Assembly (NCBI GenBank): GCA_033961575.1
Contig: CM066737.1
Location: forward strand, 96,686,709 to 96,750,708
Reading direction: 5' to 3'
From: Aselliscus stoliczkanus
Lineage: Eukaryota > Chordata > Mammalia > Chiroptera > Hipposideridae
Length of the DNA: 64,000 nt
Shown here: positions 35,286 through 47,175 of the stretch, one piece after another
Position numbering within the stretch: the stretch's first letter is position 1
Layout of the letters: each line of letters opens with the position of its first letter
Notes under the pieces: model-generated
Seen by the model: the letters and a program-made list of their open reading frames with translations, nothing else
Database searches by the model: none
Told to the model about the DNA's origin: nothing
Translations under genes and position numbers: made by a program

Positions 35286-35845
35286 CAAGGTCAGATAATT
35301 AAGTTCGTGAACCTGTTGCAACAATGTTGCTAACCCTTTTTGATATTAGAGGGATTATTCATTACGAATTTGTACTATCTGAACAAACAGTTAACTAAGT
35401 TTACTATTTAGAAGTGCTGAAAAGGCTGTGTGAAAAAGTTGGGCTTTTCGCCAACAATTCATGGCTCTTGCATCATGACAATGCACCAGCTCACACGGCA
35501 CTGTCTGTGAGGGAGTTTTTAGCCAGTAAACAAATAACTGTATTGGAACACCCTCCCTACTCACCTGATCTGGCCCCCAATAACTTCTTTCTTTACCCGA
35601 AGATACAGGATATATTGAAAGGAAGACATTTTGATGACATTCAGAACATCAAGGGTAATACAATGAGAGCTCTGGTGGCCATTCCAGAAAAAGAGTTCCA
35701 AAATTCTTTGAAGGGTGAACTTGGTGCTGGCATCGGTGCATAGCTTTCCAAGGGGAGTACTTCAAAATTGACCACAGTGATATTCAGCAGTGAGGTATGT
35801 AACACTTTTTCTAGATGGGCTCATGAACTTAATTGTCAGACCTCA
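35286..35845 (+). mobile_element. Internally deleted mariner, copy 3 (560 bp), longest ORF
   Basis: TA-flanked (35284-35285, 35846-35847). The open frame 35414-35743 (109 codons, ATG at LKRL) holds the C-terminal third of a mariner-type DD34D transposase. HHDNAPAHTALSV holds the second catalytic Asp (residue 22), and 34 residues later the third catalytic position is Asn (residue 57, in YSPDLAPNNFF). The N-terminal DNA-binding part and first Asp are deleted, with the same junction as copies 1 and 2. It is therefore non-autonomous. Confidence 0.93.
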
Positions 35846-35847
35846 TA

Positions 35848-36690
35848 TGGAGTACATGTATCAAGAATCAACCTGAAATTTATGCAAATATTATATGCAA
35901 AATTTGGGCCTTCCCTTTTATGACCCTCTCTTTTCCAAGAATTGAACTTTTATTTTCCAGCTCCTGTGGTTTTCCAAAACTCTGTCATCTTGCTTTATTA
36001 AGCCAGTGAATTGTGGCATTTTATCTAGATATCCAATACTGTGTCTGAGACCTGTCCTTAGGGAAAAAAAGTCATAAAAATTGAACACTGTGATATCCTG
36101 CCTTCTTAATGAAGCTACCTAGGCCTAATGCTTCTTTCTAGGAAAGATTTCAATTAGGTTTGTTTAACAGTAAAATTCTAAAAGTAATCCCTTTATTCTC
36201 TTTAACTCTATACAAGGCATTTCTATAATTAGTTTGCATTTTCCTTACCAGTAAGTTACAATTTTTTCATATTTCTTCTTAATCCTTTGTTAAAACAATA
36301 ATTTCATGATATTGTAAGGTTAAATCAATGAATAGATTATTTTTGCTTTCCTATAGTTGAGATAATTTTAACTCGATAGCAGAAATTCATATTCCATTTG
36401 TATCATGTTACATTTTATTTTTATGTGGCCTAAATTTGAAACTAAATAGTACTATATTATATTTTAAATTTTGTTCCTGATGGTACCTTTAAACACTTAA
36501 CCACAATTCTTTAATCTTCATCTTCAAATTTACATAGGATATTTTATTCAAATACTTTAACTACAATCTAATCCTCATGTAATTTAATGATCATTTATAC
36601 TTGATTATAAATAAATAAGCAGAAAAAATGTTGATCTGGCTTTAAAATCCTATATTCATATATTTATGAGAACTTTAGTCGCAGATGACA
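35848..36690. other. Unassigned AT-rich DNA, possibly old L1 at its start
   Basis: 35848-36060 may continue the old L1 region interrupted by mariner copy 3. The rest is AT-rich without signature. Confidence 0.3.
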
Positions 36691-37110
36691 GAAATTCAAT
36701 ACTGAAATGCTTAAGCCAGACAGAGAATTTATTAGCTAGCATAATTTGGAACATCCTAACATGAACTAGCTTCAGGTATGACTCAATCCAGTGTTTATCA
36801 GTGTCATCAGATATGTGACTCTTTTCATGCCCATAGCTCTATATTCCTCCTTTATGTGTGCTTCACTCTCAGGTGTGCTTTTCCTGTGCAAACTCAGTAC
36901 CGAAGATTATCACATTCAGAAACTCTGGTTTATATAAGCCTTTCATCCTGCAGTCTCTTCTTTTTCCCAAATTGTCTTAGCCAAAGTAAGAGAGATCTCT
37001 TATTGGTCCCATGTAGGGACTGTGCATGTCAGCAAAATAATCTCCATAGCTAGGTTTAGTGCTCTAATTTAGTCACTATCTCATCCCTGTTTTCAAAGGG
37101 TGGGATCAAT
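36691..37110. repeat. Possible ancient interspersed repeat, unclassified
   Basis: GAATTTATTAGCTAGCATAA, AGCTTCAGGTATGACTCAAT, CAGTGTCATCAGATATGTG and the line up to TCTCCATAGCTAGG recall a common old mammalian repeat that I could not name. Confidence 0.3.
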
Positions 37111-37640
37111 CCTGAAGACACAGAAATTGGATCCTCAAAAGAAAATAAGGGTAAATATATGCTGTGTATAAACAATTAAAGTCCATTATAATATCAGATG
37201 CCTTAAGATTAAACTGTTTCACTGTTGATATGCTTTCATTTCACTTATTTCTTTAAATGGATAAATACATTTGGCAATTATTATATGTTCCTTTTTAATT
37301 ATCTTCTACCAGAAATAGAACTTATGGAAAACTCCTATCCTGTATCAGGGCATTTCTTAAGCTTCTCATTGTTTTTTTCTTGCCTTGTGAGTTGGGCTAA
37401 ACACAGAGAGTAAATTGTTATTCTATATTCCAATATATTTCATAAAATATTGTTATTATTATCTCATTTAAATAAGATGCATAAAAGCCAAGTTTTATTC
37501 TTGGTATTTTTCAAAATATATAATTAAATATAAATAAATTTATGATGATATGTATATCCTGGCTAAAAAGAATGTTTTGACATTCTAAATAAGTCTCTAT
37601 AAATAATATAATTAGACCCAAATTCTTCTTGTCTTATAAA
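37111..37640. other. Unassigned AT-rich DNA
   Basis: No element recognised. Confidence 0.4.
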
Positions 37641-39800
37641 TAGGGTAATTCTTCCAACATTCTAAGAATTAATACCAGTTCTTCACAAACTTTTCCAAAA
37701 ATAGAACTGAGTGAACATTTTGTGAAGTCAGCATTACCTTGATACCAAAACGAAAAAACATCACAAGGAAAAAAAATAAAGACTACTAAGTTTTATAAAT
37801 ATAGATGCAAAATCCTCAATAAAATATTAGCAAACTGAATCAAGTAAGCTATAAAAAGAATTATGCACTGTGACCAAATGAGATTTATCCCAGGAATGTA
37901 AGGCTGGCTTGGTATCCATCAATTAATTAATGTAATATACCATATTAACAGAATAAAGGATAAAAACACATAATCATCTCAAAAAACTACAGAAAATGCA
38001 TCAACAAAATCCAGTATCTTTTCTTGATTAAAGCACTCAACAAACTAGGACCTCCTTCAATATGAAAAAGCATTTATTAAAAAACTCAATGGTGAAAGGA
38101 TGAAATCTTTCCCCGTAGGTAGGAATAAAATAAGAATGTCTGTTCTCACTACTTCTATTCAAAATTCTACTGGAGGGTTTAACCAGGGTATTTTGGCAAA
38201 ACAAAACAAAACAAAAGTAAATCAAAGATGTCAGATTGGGGGCTGGCCGAGTGGCGCAGTGGTTAAGTGCTGGCTTGGGAAGCTAGCGGCCCCGGTTCAG
38301 GTCCCACATATGAGGGCCAGTGACACTGCCCTCAAAATAAAAAAAAAAGATGTCAGATTGGAAACATAAAAGTAGTAACTGTCTCCATTTGCAGATGCCA
38401 TGATCCTGTATATAGAATATACTAAGAAATCCACTAAAAATAGTAAAGCTTATGAACAAGGTTCAGCAAAGTTATGTGATAAAATATCAATATACAAAAA
38501 TCAATTCTATTTCTGTACACTAACAACAAACAATTTGAAGGAGAATTTAAGAAACAGATTCCATTTATAATAGTATGAAAGAGAATAACATATTTAGGTA
38601 TAAATTTAACAAAGATGTGTGAGACTTGTACAATAAATCCTACAAAATATTGCTACAACAATTTTTTTGTAATTAAAATTTATTGGGGGTGGAAATGGTT
38701 AGTAAAATTACATAGAATAAGTTTGAGAAAATCAAAATAAATGGAAAAACAGCCAATGCTCATGGATCAGAAGACCTTGCTGTTAGACAGCAGTATTCCC
38801 CCAAACCGATCTACATATTTAATGCAGTTCCTATAAAAATTCAATGTCCTTTTTGCAAGAATTGACATGCTCATTCTACCATTTATATATGACTGCAAAG
38901 GACCTGGAATAGCCCAAGCAATTTTGAAAACTAAGAAGTTAGAGGACTCACACTTTCTGATTTCAAAACTTATTAAAAAACTACAGTAATTAAGACAGTA
39001 TATACTGATATAAGGATAGACACATATAGATCACTAGAATAAAACTGAGAATATGTGAATGAACTATTATATTAAAGTCAATTAATTATATTTGACAAGG
39101 GTACCAAGAAAATAAAAGGGGGGAAGAGTAGTGTTCAACAATGGTACTTAGCACCACTAGATATCTATATGCAAAAGAATAAATTTAGACCTTTACCTCA
39201 CAGCATACCCCCAATTAACTCAAAATGAATCATAGAATTAAATATAAGAGATAATACTATAAAAGTCTAAGGAAAACATTTTCTTGGTTTCAGCAATATT
39301 TGTGAGATATGACTCAAAAAGCACAGGTGACAAAAGAAAAAAATAAATTACACAGCCTCAAAATCTTTTTGGTTGCAAATGAAACATACCATCAACAAGT
39401 GAAAAGACACCCACAGAAGAGGAGAAAATATTTGCAAATTATGTATCTGATAAGAGACTTTTATTTAGAATATATAAAGAATTCTTACACCACAATAATA
39501 AAAGACAATGCAATTTAAGAATGGGCAAAAGATATGAAAAGATATTTCTCCAAAGAAGATATACAAATAGCCAATAAGAACATAAAATGTTTCTTAACAT
39601 CATTATTCATAAGGGAAATTAAGCCTAAACCACATGGATAACACTTCACACCCATTGGGATGACTATAATCAAAAAAAGATAGATGACAGCAAATGTTGT
39701 GGAGGAGATGGAGAAATTGGAACCATCACACATAACTTGTAGTAATGTAAAAGGGTGTAGCTGCTTTAAAAAATAGTCTGGCAGTGTACCAGAGTGTGGT
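37641..39800 (+). pseudogene. Decayed L1 ORF2, nearly from RT to C-terminus, SINE inside
   Basis: Sense old L1 ORF2: CATTACCTTGATACCAAAAC (start of RT palm), ATGAGATTTATCCCAGGAAT, CCATATTAACAGAATAAAGG, then the active-site region at about 38388-38410 reading FADA (CATTTGCAGATGCCATGATC), so the second catalytic Asp is now Ala. Later segments CAATCAAAAAAAGATAGATG and GTAGCTGCTTTAAAAAATAG belong to the C-terminal part. Many stops. A SINE splits it at 38240-38345. Confidence 0.88.
38240..38345 (+). mobile_element. Short tRNA-derived SINE
   Basis: Sense copy with GGCTGGCCGAGTGGCGCAGT head and a 16 bp duplication AAAGATGTCAGATTGG at 38224-38239 and 38346-38361. Confidence 0.93.
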
Positions 39801-40310
39801 ACAGTATTATCGCTTTCTATAAATTTTAGAGCATGAGAGATTTTGAAAAGCACTTATCTATTCAAGTCCTTATTTGCCAAGAGTGGATGCAGTTTCCTTG
39901 GCTCATTGGCCAGTTGGTCTCAGTCAAATCTCAGAAAGTAGAAGGCAAAGCTCAATCGACTGATGTCTAGATTAGAATATACTTGCCTACTATAACTTCA
40001 GTGGAGTGAGGTGGAATTATTTCTTCTGCATAATTCCCCAGACTGGTGCAAGATGGGAATTCGGTGTTGAAGAAGGGCAGTACTCCCAGAATGTACCACT
40101 ACTAGAGCTGTCCTGTTTCTGCCCCATCCTTCAGCGTTATTCTTGTAATTGCTACAGACCCTGGGCATAAAAGGCACTCTTACCTGTATTCCATCTATTC
40201 CCTTTTCTCTGTGTTTTTCCTGGATGCTACTATTTTGATCACATAAAGAAAAGTGGGAGTGTGGGAAGAGGTTAAGGGGAGATTAAATTACATTGGTTAA
40301 CTAAAAGGAG
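39801..40310. other. Unassigned DNA
   Basis: No family named. It may hold a MIR-like scrap, but this is not supported. Confidence 0.35.
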
Positions 40311-40311
40311 A

Positions 40312-40780
40312 ATGTATTCATTTTGGGGGCTGCTATAATAAAATACCACACACAGGGTAGCCTAAAGCAACAGAAATGTGTTTTCTGATAGTTTTGGAGG
40401 CTAGAAGACTAAACTCAAGTTTTAGGGAGGGCCATGGTCCCACTTAAGGATCTAGGGGAGGATCTGTACCCTGACTTTCTCCGTGCTTCTGGCTGTTGCT
40501 GGCAATCCATGATGTTCTTGGCTTGTAGATGCATCATTCCAGTTTCCACCTACATTTTCACAGGACATTATCCTCTCTGTGCATCTGTGTCCAAAATTCC
40601 TCCTTCTTATAAGGACACTAGTCATACCAGATTTAGGGCCCATCCTAATCCAGTATGACCTCATGATGATTTAAACTAATTATATATACATATAAAAGCT
40701 CTTATTTCCTAATAAGTTCACATTCACAGGTTCTGGTGGATATGAATTTTGGAGACTCACTATTTAACCCACTACACAAG
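40312..40780 (-). mobile_element. MLT1/MST-like MaLR LTR, antisense
   Basis: GGGGGCTGCTATAATAAAAT, TACCACACACAGGGTAGCCT, GTTTTGGAGGCTAGAAGACT, TTCCTTCTTATAAGGACACTAG-type segment (near 40602-40622), GGGCCCATCCTAATCC and GATATGAATTTTGGAGACTC give the reverse complement of a complete MaLR LTR in correct order. Confidence 0.75.
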
Positions 40781-40894
40781 TAATAATATAGTACAAAAGA
40801 CTCTCTAGGGGTGTGTGTGGGGGGGCGTGTAGAAGCTAGGGGCAGATTGGCATGGAGGGAGTAGGTATATCTTGAGAATGTATGTCACTGAGTA

Positions 40895-41060
40895 CTTTCT
40901 TTGTTCTAGACTCTGCACTGGTGGGCAAACAATATTTCATTTAACCTTTGCAACAACCCTGTGCCATGGATATTGTTATTTCAACTCTACACATGAGAAA
41001 GTTGATGGTTAGCACTGGTGTTTAGCAAGGTCACACTTTTATGAAGAGTTCATCTTAGAT
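40895..41060 (-). mobile_element. MIR fragment
   Basis: TTCATTTAACCTTTGCAACA, ACCCTGTGCCATGGATATTG and TACACATGAGAAAGTTGATG, then AGCAAGGTCACACTTT: antisense MIR core. Confidence 0.65.
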
Positions 41061-43355
41061 TCAGTGATGCATGTCTACCTCTAAAACCCATCAAGCTAAA
41101 TGCTAATGTGTACTGCCTTAAAGCTTTTCAGGGAAAGTGGTAGGGTTTAGTCATTCAAAGGATATGAGGGAAAGGAAAAGTATAAGATGATGCAAGTCCC
41201 AAGATTCGATAATTCGGAGACTAGCTGGTACCACTAATAAATATTAAAATGACATCATCAGTAAGCATGATATAGATTTCTCTGTTGTTTTGGTTGAGAA
41301 ATGCGTAGGGATGGTAAATGGTGAGATCCAGGTTAAAATACACCTTGATTCTCCTTCCATCACTGTATAATTTTACTAACCAATGTCGCCCCAATCAATT
41401 TAACAAAAATGTTTAAAAGATTTAAAAATTTCAAAAAACACACATTGATATAAAGAATCTAAGAATTTTATTGAGGGTGACCAATTTGTGGTCTACGTTC
41501 TCTCTCAGTTCTACACAGCATCATTTTTCAGTATCTGGTGATTAGATGCTTTTCATTTATTTCAGAGCCCAAAGACAGGCATAAAGAGACCTGCTTCGAG
41601 TGCTCCATACCACCCCCCCAAAAAAAATCTCTTTTTCACTCAAACAGTATTTTATTTGTTCAAATTCATTTAAATTGTATTAATTATAAAAGGACAAAAA
41701 AAACATGTTTGTGTTTGCTTTTCCTAGTGAAATATGTGCAGCCGGATCTAGCTTAAGCTATTTGTTCATGTAAAATCAGAGGCCACTGTACTCAATTTAG
41801 CTTTGTTTTGTCCATTACATGGTTCTCTGCAGCATTTTAGCTGATTGTGGGCCTAGGCGAGTCACTCTTAGGTGACTTCATTTTATTAAGGCTATTTGTA
41901 AAAACCAACAACTACCACAGAAGAGAATTGGGTGGGTACATTTTTAAAAAAATTATTTTCAAATTGGGATACAATGACTTTAGCAAAAAAAAATGCTAAT
42001 GGAAACATTGCACAAATTCTTCATGTAACTTAAAACAAAAATAAATTGTAAGGTATTCTTAACAACTATAAAAATTATAGATGATGGATTTTTTTAATGC
42101 TTTCAAATATAATTAATTTTTCTTGTGGTACTTTTCTTTATAGGTTTAATGTGTATTATTAGAACATATTAAAAGTAGTTTTTGACAATGTAAAATTGCT
42201 TGTAATTCAGAATATTAAGAGATTCCATTACCATTTTTTTAAAAGGCAGAACTATTACTTTTATATAAAATATGCTTCAGATAATGATCATTTATTTAAG
42301 ACACCTTATTTTATATATATGACAATTCAAGAATTCCTTTTGGGGGGCATAAGGAAGTATTAGTGAAATATAGACAATAGTATATGCCATATACTATTTT
42401 TTTGGAGGAAGTAATTTGGAAAAAACTATTTTACATAGATGTGACTACAAGACTTATGTTTTCCCCTATAATCTCTGCTTATTTCATAATATTTCCTATT
42501 TGCTACTTTCTTTTTCTTTTAATTACCAATTTACATTGAGATACTGGAGAAAAGATGCTGATAGTTTTTTTCCAACCATGTTATTAGATGCACTTTGCAG
42601 TAGCTAGGAACCCTATCAAATATGTGTTCTGTCTCTAAAATGTGTGGGTCATATATGATTTGAATTTCTTCTCAAAGAAAGTAAAGTTTCATTGAACCAG
42701 ATGTATATCAGTTATAGAATCAGTTAAAATGATTTGGTATATTGGTTTCTGTATTCCTTAACCATTTTATACAAATTTTTAAATTTCTTACATACGTAAT
42801 TTTTCTTATTTCTATCAGTATATGAGAAAATACTGAAACTCATATTGAATATGTAATCTTGTGAATGGTGACATTTAGAAATAGATTTTTAAACTCAACA
42901 TTTTCTTTGTAGAAGAATGTAATTGATTAGGCTTATTGTATTGTGGTTTACTATGCAAATTACTATGAGGTAAATTACAGTTGGGAAAGTTTATATTTCC
43001 AATATAAAGCAGACTAAAATATTCACTATTGTGATAAGTTTATTTCCACCTTCTGGAATTCTATTTAATGAGCAGAAGAGTTGTGGACATAAGAATAAAG
43101 AATATAATGTTAATTAACAAAGGGATTAGTTTCCAACTGCATGATATATGTGCAGAAATTTTCTTACTGCGGTTCTGTTTTTGAGAAGAACTCCGTGTAT
43201 TCCAGGATGTGGAATACTTGCCCTCTGAACTCTCTTTAGTTCTTCCCCTCCTTGCTTTACATGGTGATATGAATGGGGACACAAGTCTTACCCCTCCTTC
43301 AAACAGGTCCAGCCCATATTCCCCCAGCAACTGTTCCTCATTCATCCACACCCAT
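41061..43355. other. 2.3 kb mostly unassigned
   Basis: Only a retroposon-like tail at about 41365-41410 (TTTTACTAACCAATGTCGCC, CCAATCAATTTAAC), resembling 13048-13095, stands out. The rest is AT-rich without signature. Confidence 0.35.
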
Positions 43356-43359
43356 AGTT

Positions 43360-43480
43360 TATTTTATGGGGAGACACTGTGCTAGGGGCTAGGTAACCAA
43401 GATGAATATGAGAGTCCTAACTCTTGGTGTTCACAAATATGGAGGTTAAATGATGATGACAATTATAATAATGTAATAGG
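43360..43480 (-). mobile_element. L2 3' end fragment
   Basis: GGGGAGACACTGTGCTAGGG, GCTAGGTAACCAAGATGAAT: antisense L2 end, worn. Confidence 0.5.
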
Positions 43481-43574
43481 TACTCTTCAGAGAGTCTGAG
43501 CAAAGTCCCAATAAGCACACACAAAAAAGTGCTGAATTCTTACAACCAAGACACAGTATGACTTAGTAGGTGAG

Positions 43575-43910
43575 ATCTTGTGTTTTGAAGTAAAAAATAT
43601 TCAGGTTTAAATCTTATTTCCACCACTAAGTGGCTGCATAGTAGCCATGGGCAAGGTACAGAATCTTCTCAAGCTTCCCTTTCCTCATCTCCAAAATGTA
43701 TTAGGTTGTCGGAAAGTCATGACACATTTTTGCAACGAAAAACATAGAAAAAAATATGTCATGACTTTTCCAACAACCCAATGGATACTACTACTAGATG
43801 TATCATATGTCTGTTCTGAGGATTGAATAAATCCAGTTTGGGTAATATTTAGGAGAGCACCTAACATATGGTAAGTACTCAAAATTAGTAGCTACTGTTA
43901 TTGCTATTGT
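43575..43910 (+). mobile_element. MIR, sense, split by a MITE
   Basis: Left half: CACTAAGTGGCTGCATAGTA, GCCATGGGCAAGGTACAGAA, TTCCCTTTCCTCATCTCCAA. Right half: CTGTTCTGAGGATTGAATAA, AGAGCACCTAACATATGGTA, GTACTCAAAATTAGTAGCTA. Both halves are in MIR order, with 43701-43781 inserted between them. Confidence 0.85.
43701..43781. mobile_element. 81 bp MADE1-like mariner MITE
   Basis: Ends TTAGGTTGTCGGAAAGTCAT and, from the other side, TTGGGTTGTTGGAAAAGTCA form ~31 bp inverted repeats around a short loop. The size, TTAGGTTG terminus and palindrome resemble MADE1/Hsmar1-type MITEs, but the inner sequence (GTCATGACATATTTTT) differs. Confidence 0.85.
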
Positions 43911-44029
43911 TTTTACCAGCTATCTCAAAGCTACTCACAGCTATTTCAAACAGTGCCATTGCAATTAACCCCTCAGTCACTGCTTTTTCCATTCCAACCC
44001 CTGGGGAATTAGACACAGCATCCCACTAT

Positions 44030-44358
44030 AACATCTACTCAGTGAAAAACAGTTGTAATCAAAGTGTCAGAGAGGCTGTGGAGAAAAAGGAACCCTCAGA
44101 CACTGTTGGTGGGAAGGCAGATTGGTGCAGCCGCTATGGAAGGCAGTATGAACGTGCCTCAAAAAATTAAGAATAGAATTACCATATGACCCAAGCAATC
44201 TCTCTCCTGGGTATCTACCCCAATAATCTGAAAACATTTATCCATAAAGATATATGTGCTCCAGTGTTCATTGCAGCTTTATTTATAGTGGCCAAGTCAT
44301 GGAAACAACCAAAACATCCTTCGATAGATGATTGGATAAAGAAGATGTGGTACACACA
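44030..44358 (+). pseudogene. L1 ORF2 C-terminal fragment
   Basis: Sense fragment encoding [17 protein letters not shown] and [12 protein letters not shown] segments in one frame, then LPYDP and a FIAALF stretch, interrupted by stops and a frameshift. It ends at 44358, where a different sequence begins. Confidence 0.8.
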
Positions 44359-44545
44359 GAGGATTCCAAAAAAATGTATACACATTTTAAGAAAGGAAAA
44401 AACTATATTAAAATTGTAATGCTCAAGCTATACCGATAACAAAAGGTGACTACAAGTCACGTTTGACTTCTGCAATTATAAGAGGTGTTCAAAGTGGTTA
44501 CCATCAGTGTGATTTTAATACAGTTTTTATAACAGATATCTTTGT
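44359..44545 (+). mobile_element. Probable Tc1/mariner-type DNA transposon 5' fragment
   Basis: GAGGATTCCAAAAAAATGTA, TACACATTTTAAGAAAGGAA, AAAGGTGACTACAAGTCACG and TTGACTTCTGCAATTATAAG resemble the 5' end of an IS630-Tc1-mariner element with an early coding region. The remainder and the 3' inverted repeat are missing. Confidence 0.4.
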
Positions 44546-45245
44546 ATAAAATTAAAACTGTGTGGTAGGCTGAATTAATTTAATATAAATTAATTTAATT
44601 TTCAAAAATAGTGATGGTTAACTAAAAATAAGTAACCTTTTATTATTATGTTGCTAGAAAGAGATATTGGAAGTGTGTGTTTGTGTGTGTCTTGGGGTGG
44701 GAGGGGTAGGGAGAGAGACAGAATGAGAGAATCAAGACTCTAGGCTAATATAGATGTCATAACAGAGCATTATATTTTGTTCGGAAGTTGCAGGCAGTTA
44801 TAGCAAAAAGTAAAACACAATAGAATATATAATCTAATCAAAAGAAACATACCATTTTTCTATAAGGAGCAAACATTTTTCCTGGTACTAAAAGAAATAT
44901 AATAGAAGCCCTTATACAAGGACTATTGAGCAACATAATAGATAATATTTCCAGTGATGGATCTAGAAAAAGTACAAAATGTGCCTCATTTCACTGTTTC
45001 ATATGTGGATATTTGACTAAAGCCAGGCACAGCATTAAAACATACCTTATGAAAAATATGGTTTTAGGAGAAATTTTATTTCAGAATCATTTCTACCCCA
45101 TATACTATAAATAAGAAAAGTCTCCAAGGATGGCCTGAATATTGTAATTCATGACTGCCCCTCATTATGTCCAGGTCTACAAGGGCCCACTGACTTATGA
45201 GTCAATGATTAAAAGCCTTTCACCTAGATAGTAATTGTGATAAAA
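44546..45245. other. Unassigned DNA
   Basis: No named repeat; a small G-rich run (CTTGGGGTGGGAGGGG) near 44692. Confidence 0.4.
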
Positions 45246-45390
45246 TTCCATTACATATATATCAAACAAAGCACTTTTCTATGCACTATCTTGTTAGACC
45301 TCTCAACAACCCTAGATAAGCATTATTTTCACCATTTTATGAATGAAGAAATTGCAGTGATGAGATACCAAATATGACAGCCCCTGGCAA
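45246..45390 (-). mobile_element. MIR fragment
   Basis: TATGCACTATCTTGTTAGAC, CTCTCAACAACCCTAGATAA and TTCACCATTTTATGAATGAA: antisense MIR. Confidence 0.65.
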
Positions 45391-45528
45391 AAGACAAAAT
45401 AAAAGCTAGATTTTACACTCTAGACAGAAGAGTAGCATTTTCTGAGACTTATCACTTCAGTCTAAAATTTCCAAAATTTTTTTTGAAAAGTAAATCACTC
45501 TTAAAACCTGGAAACTAAGCATGTGAAA

Positions 45529-45556
45529 ACAACAACAACAACAATAACAACAAAAA
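45529..45556. repeat. (AAC)n short repeat
   Basis: About nine AAC units, slightly imperfect. Confidence 0.9.
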
Positions 45557-46180
45557 CCAGAGAACTGTTCTGGTTAAATAAGAATGGGATATGTGCAGAC
45601 ACCAAGTGACTGTGATTCCACCTTACCCCAGTACTCTGCCAGAGTGGCCCTTGTCCCCAAGGGCCTTTGGAAACCACTGGTCTATATCAATGAAGATGCA
45701 AAGACTTCCATTTAGGACATGAATGAGCACAATTTTTTAAAAGCTTTTTGTCATACCCAGGATATTATTTCCTTTGCTTATTAGTAGAAGACCCTAAAGG
45801 ATGAAAATTCATGGCCTCAGTCTATAAATACACCTCATGATTCTTGATTAAAATGGATGCAAATGTATTTAAAAGATAAAACATTTATTAGTAAAATACT
45901 ATTATCATCTTCCAAATTCTTGAAAGCCAAAAGGATTTAGCCATGATATAAAGGCCACATAAACAAGTGTGTACTCACATACACACACACTCTGCACAAC
46001 TAACACACCCTCCTTAGACTGATGACCTACTGAAACTTGGCTGTCCTCAGCGGCTGTGGATCACTATATTACTCTAACACAAAGCTATACGACCTTCTTG
46101 CAGGAGATTTCAGGACACGTCTCTCCCTTTCCATTCGCAATTACAGCTTATGATGCTCCTCCTACGTTTTTGTTAAATAT
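45557..46180. other. Unassigned DNA
   Basis: No element recognised. Confidence 0.4.
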
Positions 46181-46189
46181 AGTGTATTA

Positions 46190-46860
46190 ATAAATGTATT
46201 TGTTTCTTTGAGGCCTTCTCTACCTTCTCTTTGCTACTCCTTTAGATTTCTTTGTGACTCCCTTTCATTTACTGAAGAATTTATCACTTGGTTTATATTC
46301 TTTCTGCATACTCAAACTGCCCTTATCATTCCTGGCAATTTCAACATCCATGTGGTGAAAAACTCACTCTAAGTTCTTTGACCTATTCCTCCACTCCACA
46401 TCAGCCTGAACCAAGTCCTTAAAAACTACACTAAGTCCAACATCAAAAGTGCAAACAGCCTACTCCCTCAGTGGCAAACAGCTTTCTTTCTTTTCAGGTT
46501 CTTCTCTCAAACACACTAGAACAATTACTACTTCCATCCCACTATATCTATTGATGGCTCTTTCTCCACCATTCCTCTTTTCATCACTTTCATTCATGAG
46601 TAGCCTAATCCCACTGGTCCTTCTTTGTATGTACTCCCTTGAAAACACCCTCCAGTATCTGCCTCATCTCACTCCATTATATTTCCCTTGATAAAATCCC
46701 TACTCTGTTTAAACTATCCATTTTCCTTTTCCTTTCATGCATCCCAGCCACTTAACTTTGCCAGAAAGAATCAGCAAACCTGGCAAGTTGTTTTCGTCTT
46801 GACTTCATCAGCACAAACCTAAATAGATCCTTGGCACTGCCCAGTAACTTTATAGTTTTC
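46190..46860 (+). mobile_element. Possible old CR1/L2-type LINE remnant
   Basis: A frame near 46320 reads PGNFNIHV, resembling the endonuclease GDFNIHV motif of L2/CR1 LINEs. The tract is pyrimidine-rich and heavily decayed. A weak call. Confidence 0.3.
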
Positions 46861-47084
46861 CAGTCTCCAAAATAAGCAGTTTAACCTTTCTCCTCTCTCT
46901 TTAAACCTCCTTATATGGATCCTGTCTCCTTACACTGAACACATGATCTCACCTCACACTTTATTGAAGAAAATAGTAAATATCAAGCAGGAATTTCCTC
47001 CTCTTCCCACTTTCCTCTCCCCTCCTGTGAAGTGTTAGGGAGAGCCTCTCCTCCTACTGAAGGACTACCCATCTGTGTGTGTTC

Positions 47085-47175
47085 TTTCTTTCATCCACTA
47101 GAAAATAGGCTCAGCGAAGGCAGATGTCATCTACTCTGTTTTTACCATCAATCTGCCTCATACCTTGTACAATGC
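47085..47175 (+). mobile_element. L2-like 3' fragment
   Basis: CTAGAAAATAGGCTCAGCGA, AGGCAGATGTCATCTACTCT, TTGTACAATGCTTGGAATAA follow the L2 3' end order. Confidence 0.5.

Noticed and set aside
40434..40664. Two opposed frames of about 70-74 codons as a possible gene
   Set aside because: They lie fully within an antisense MaLR LTR.
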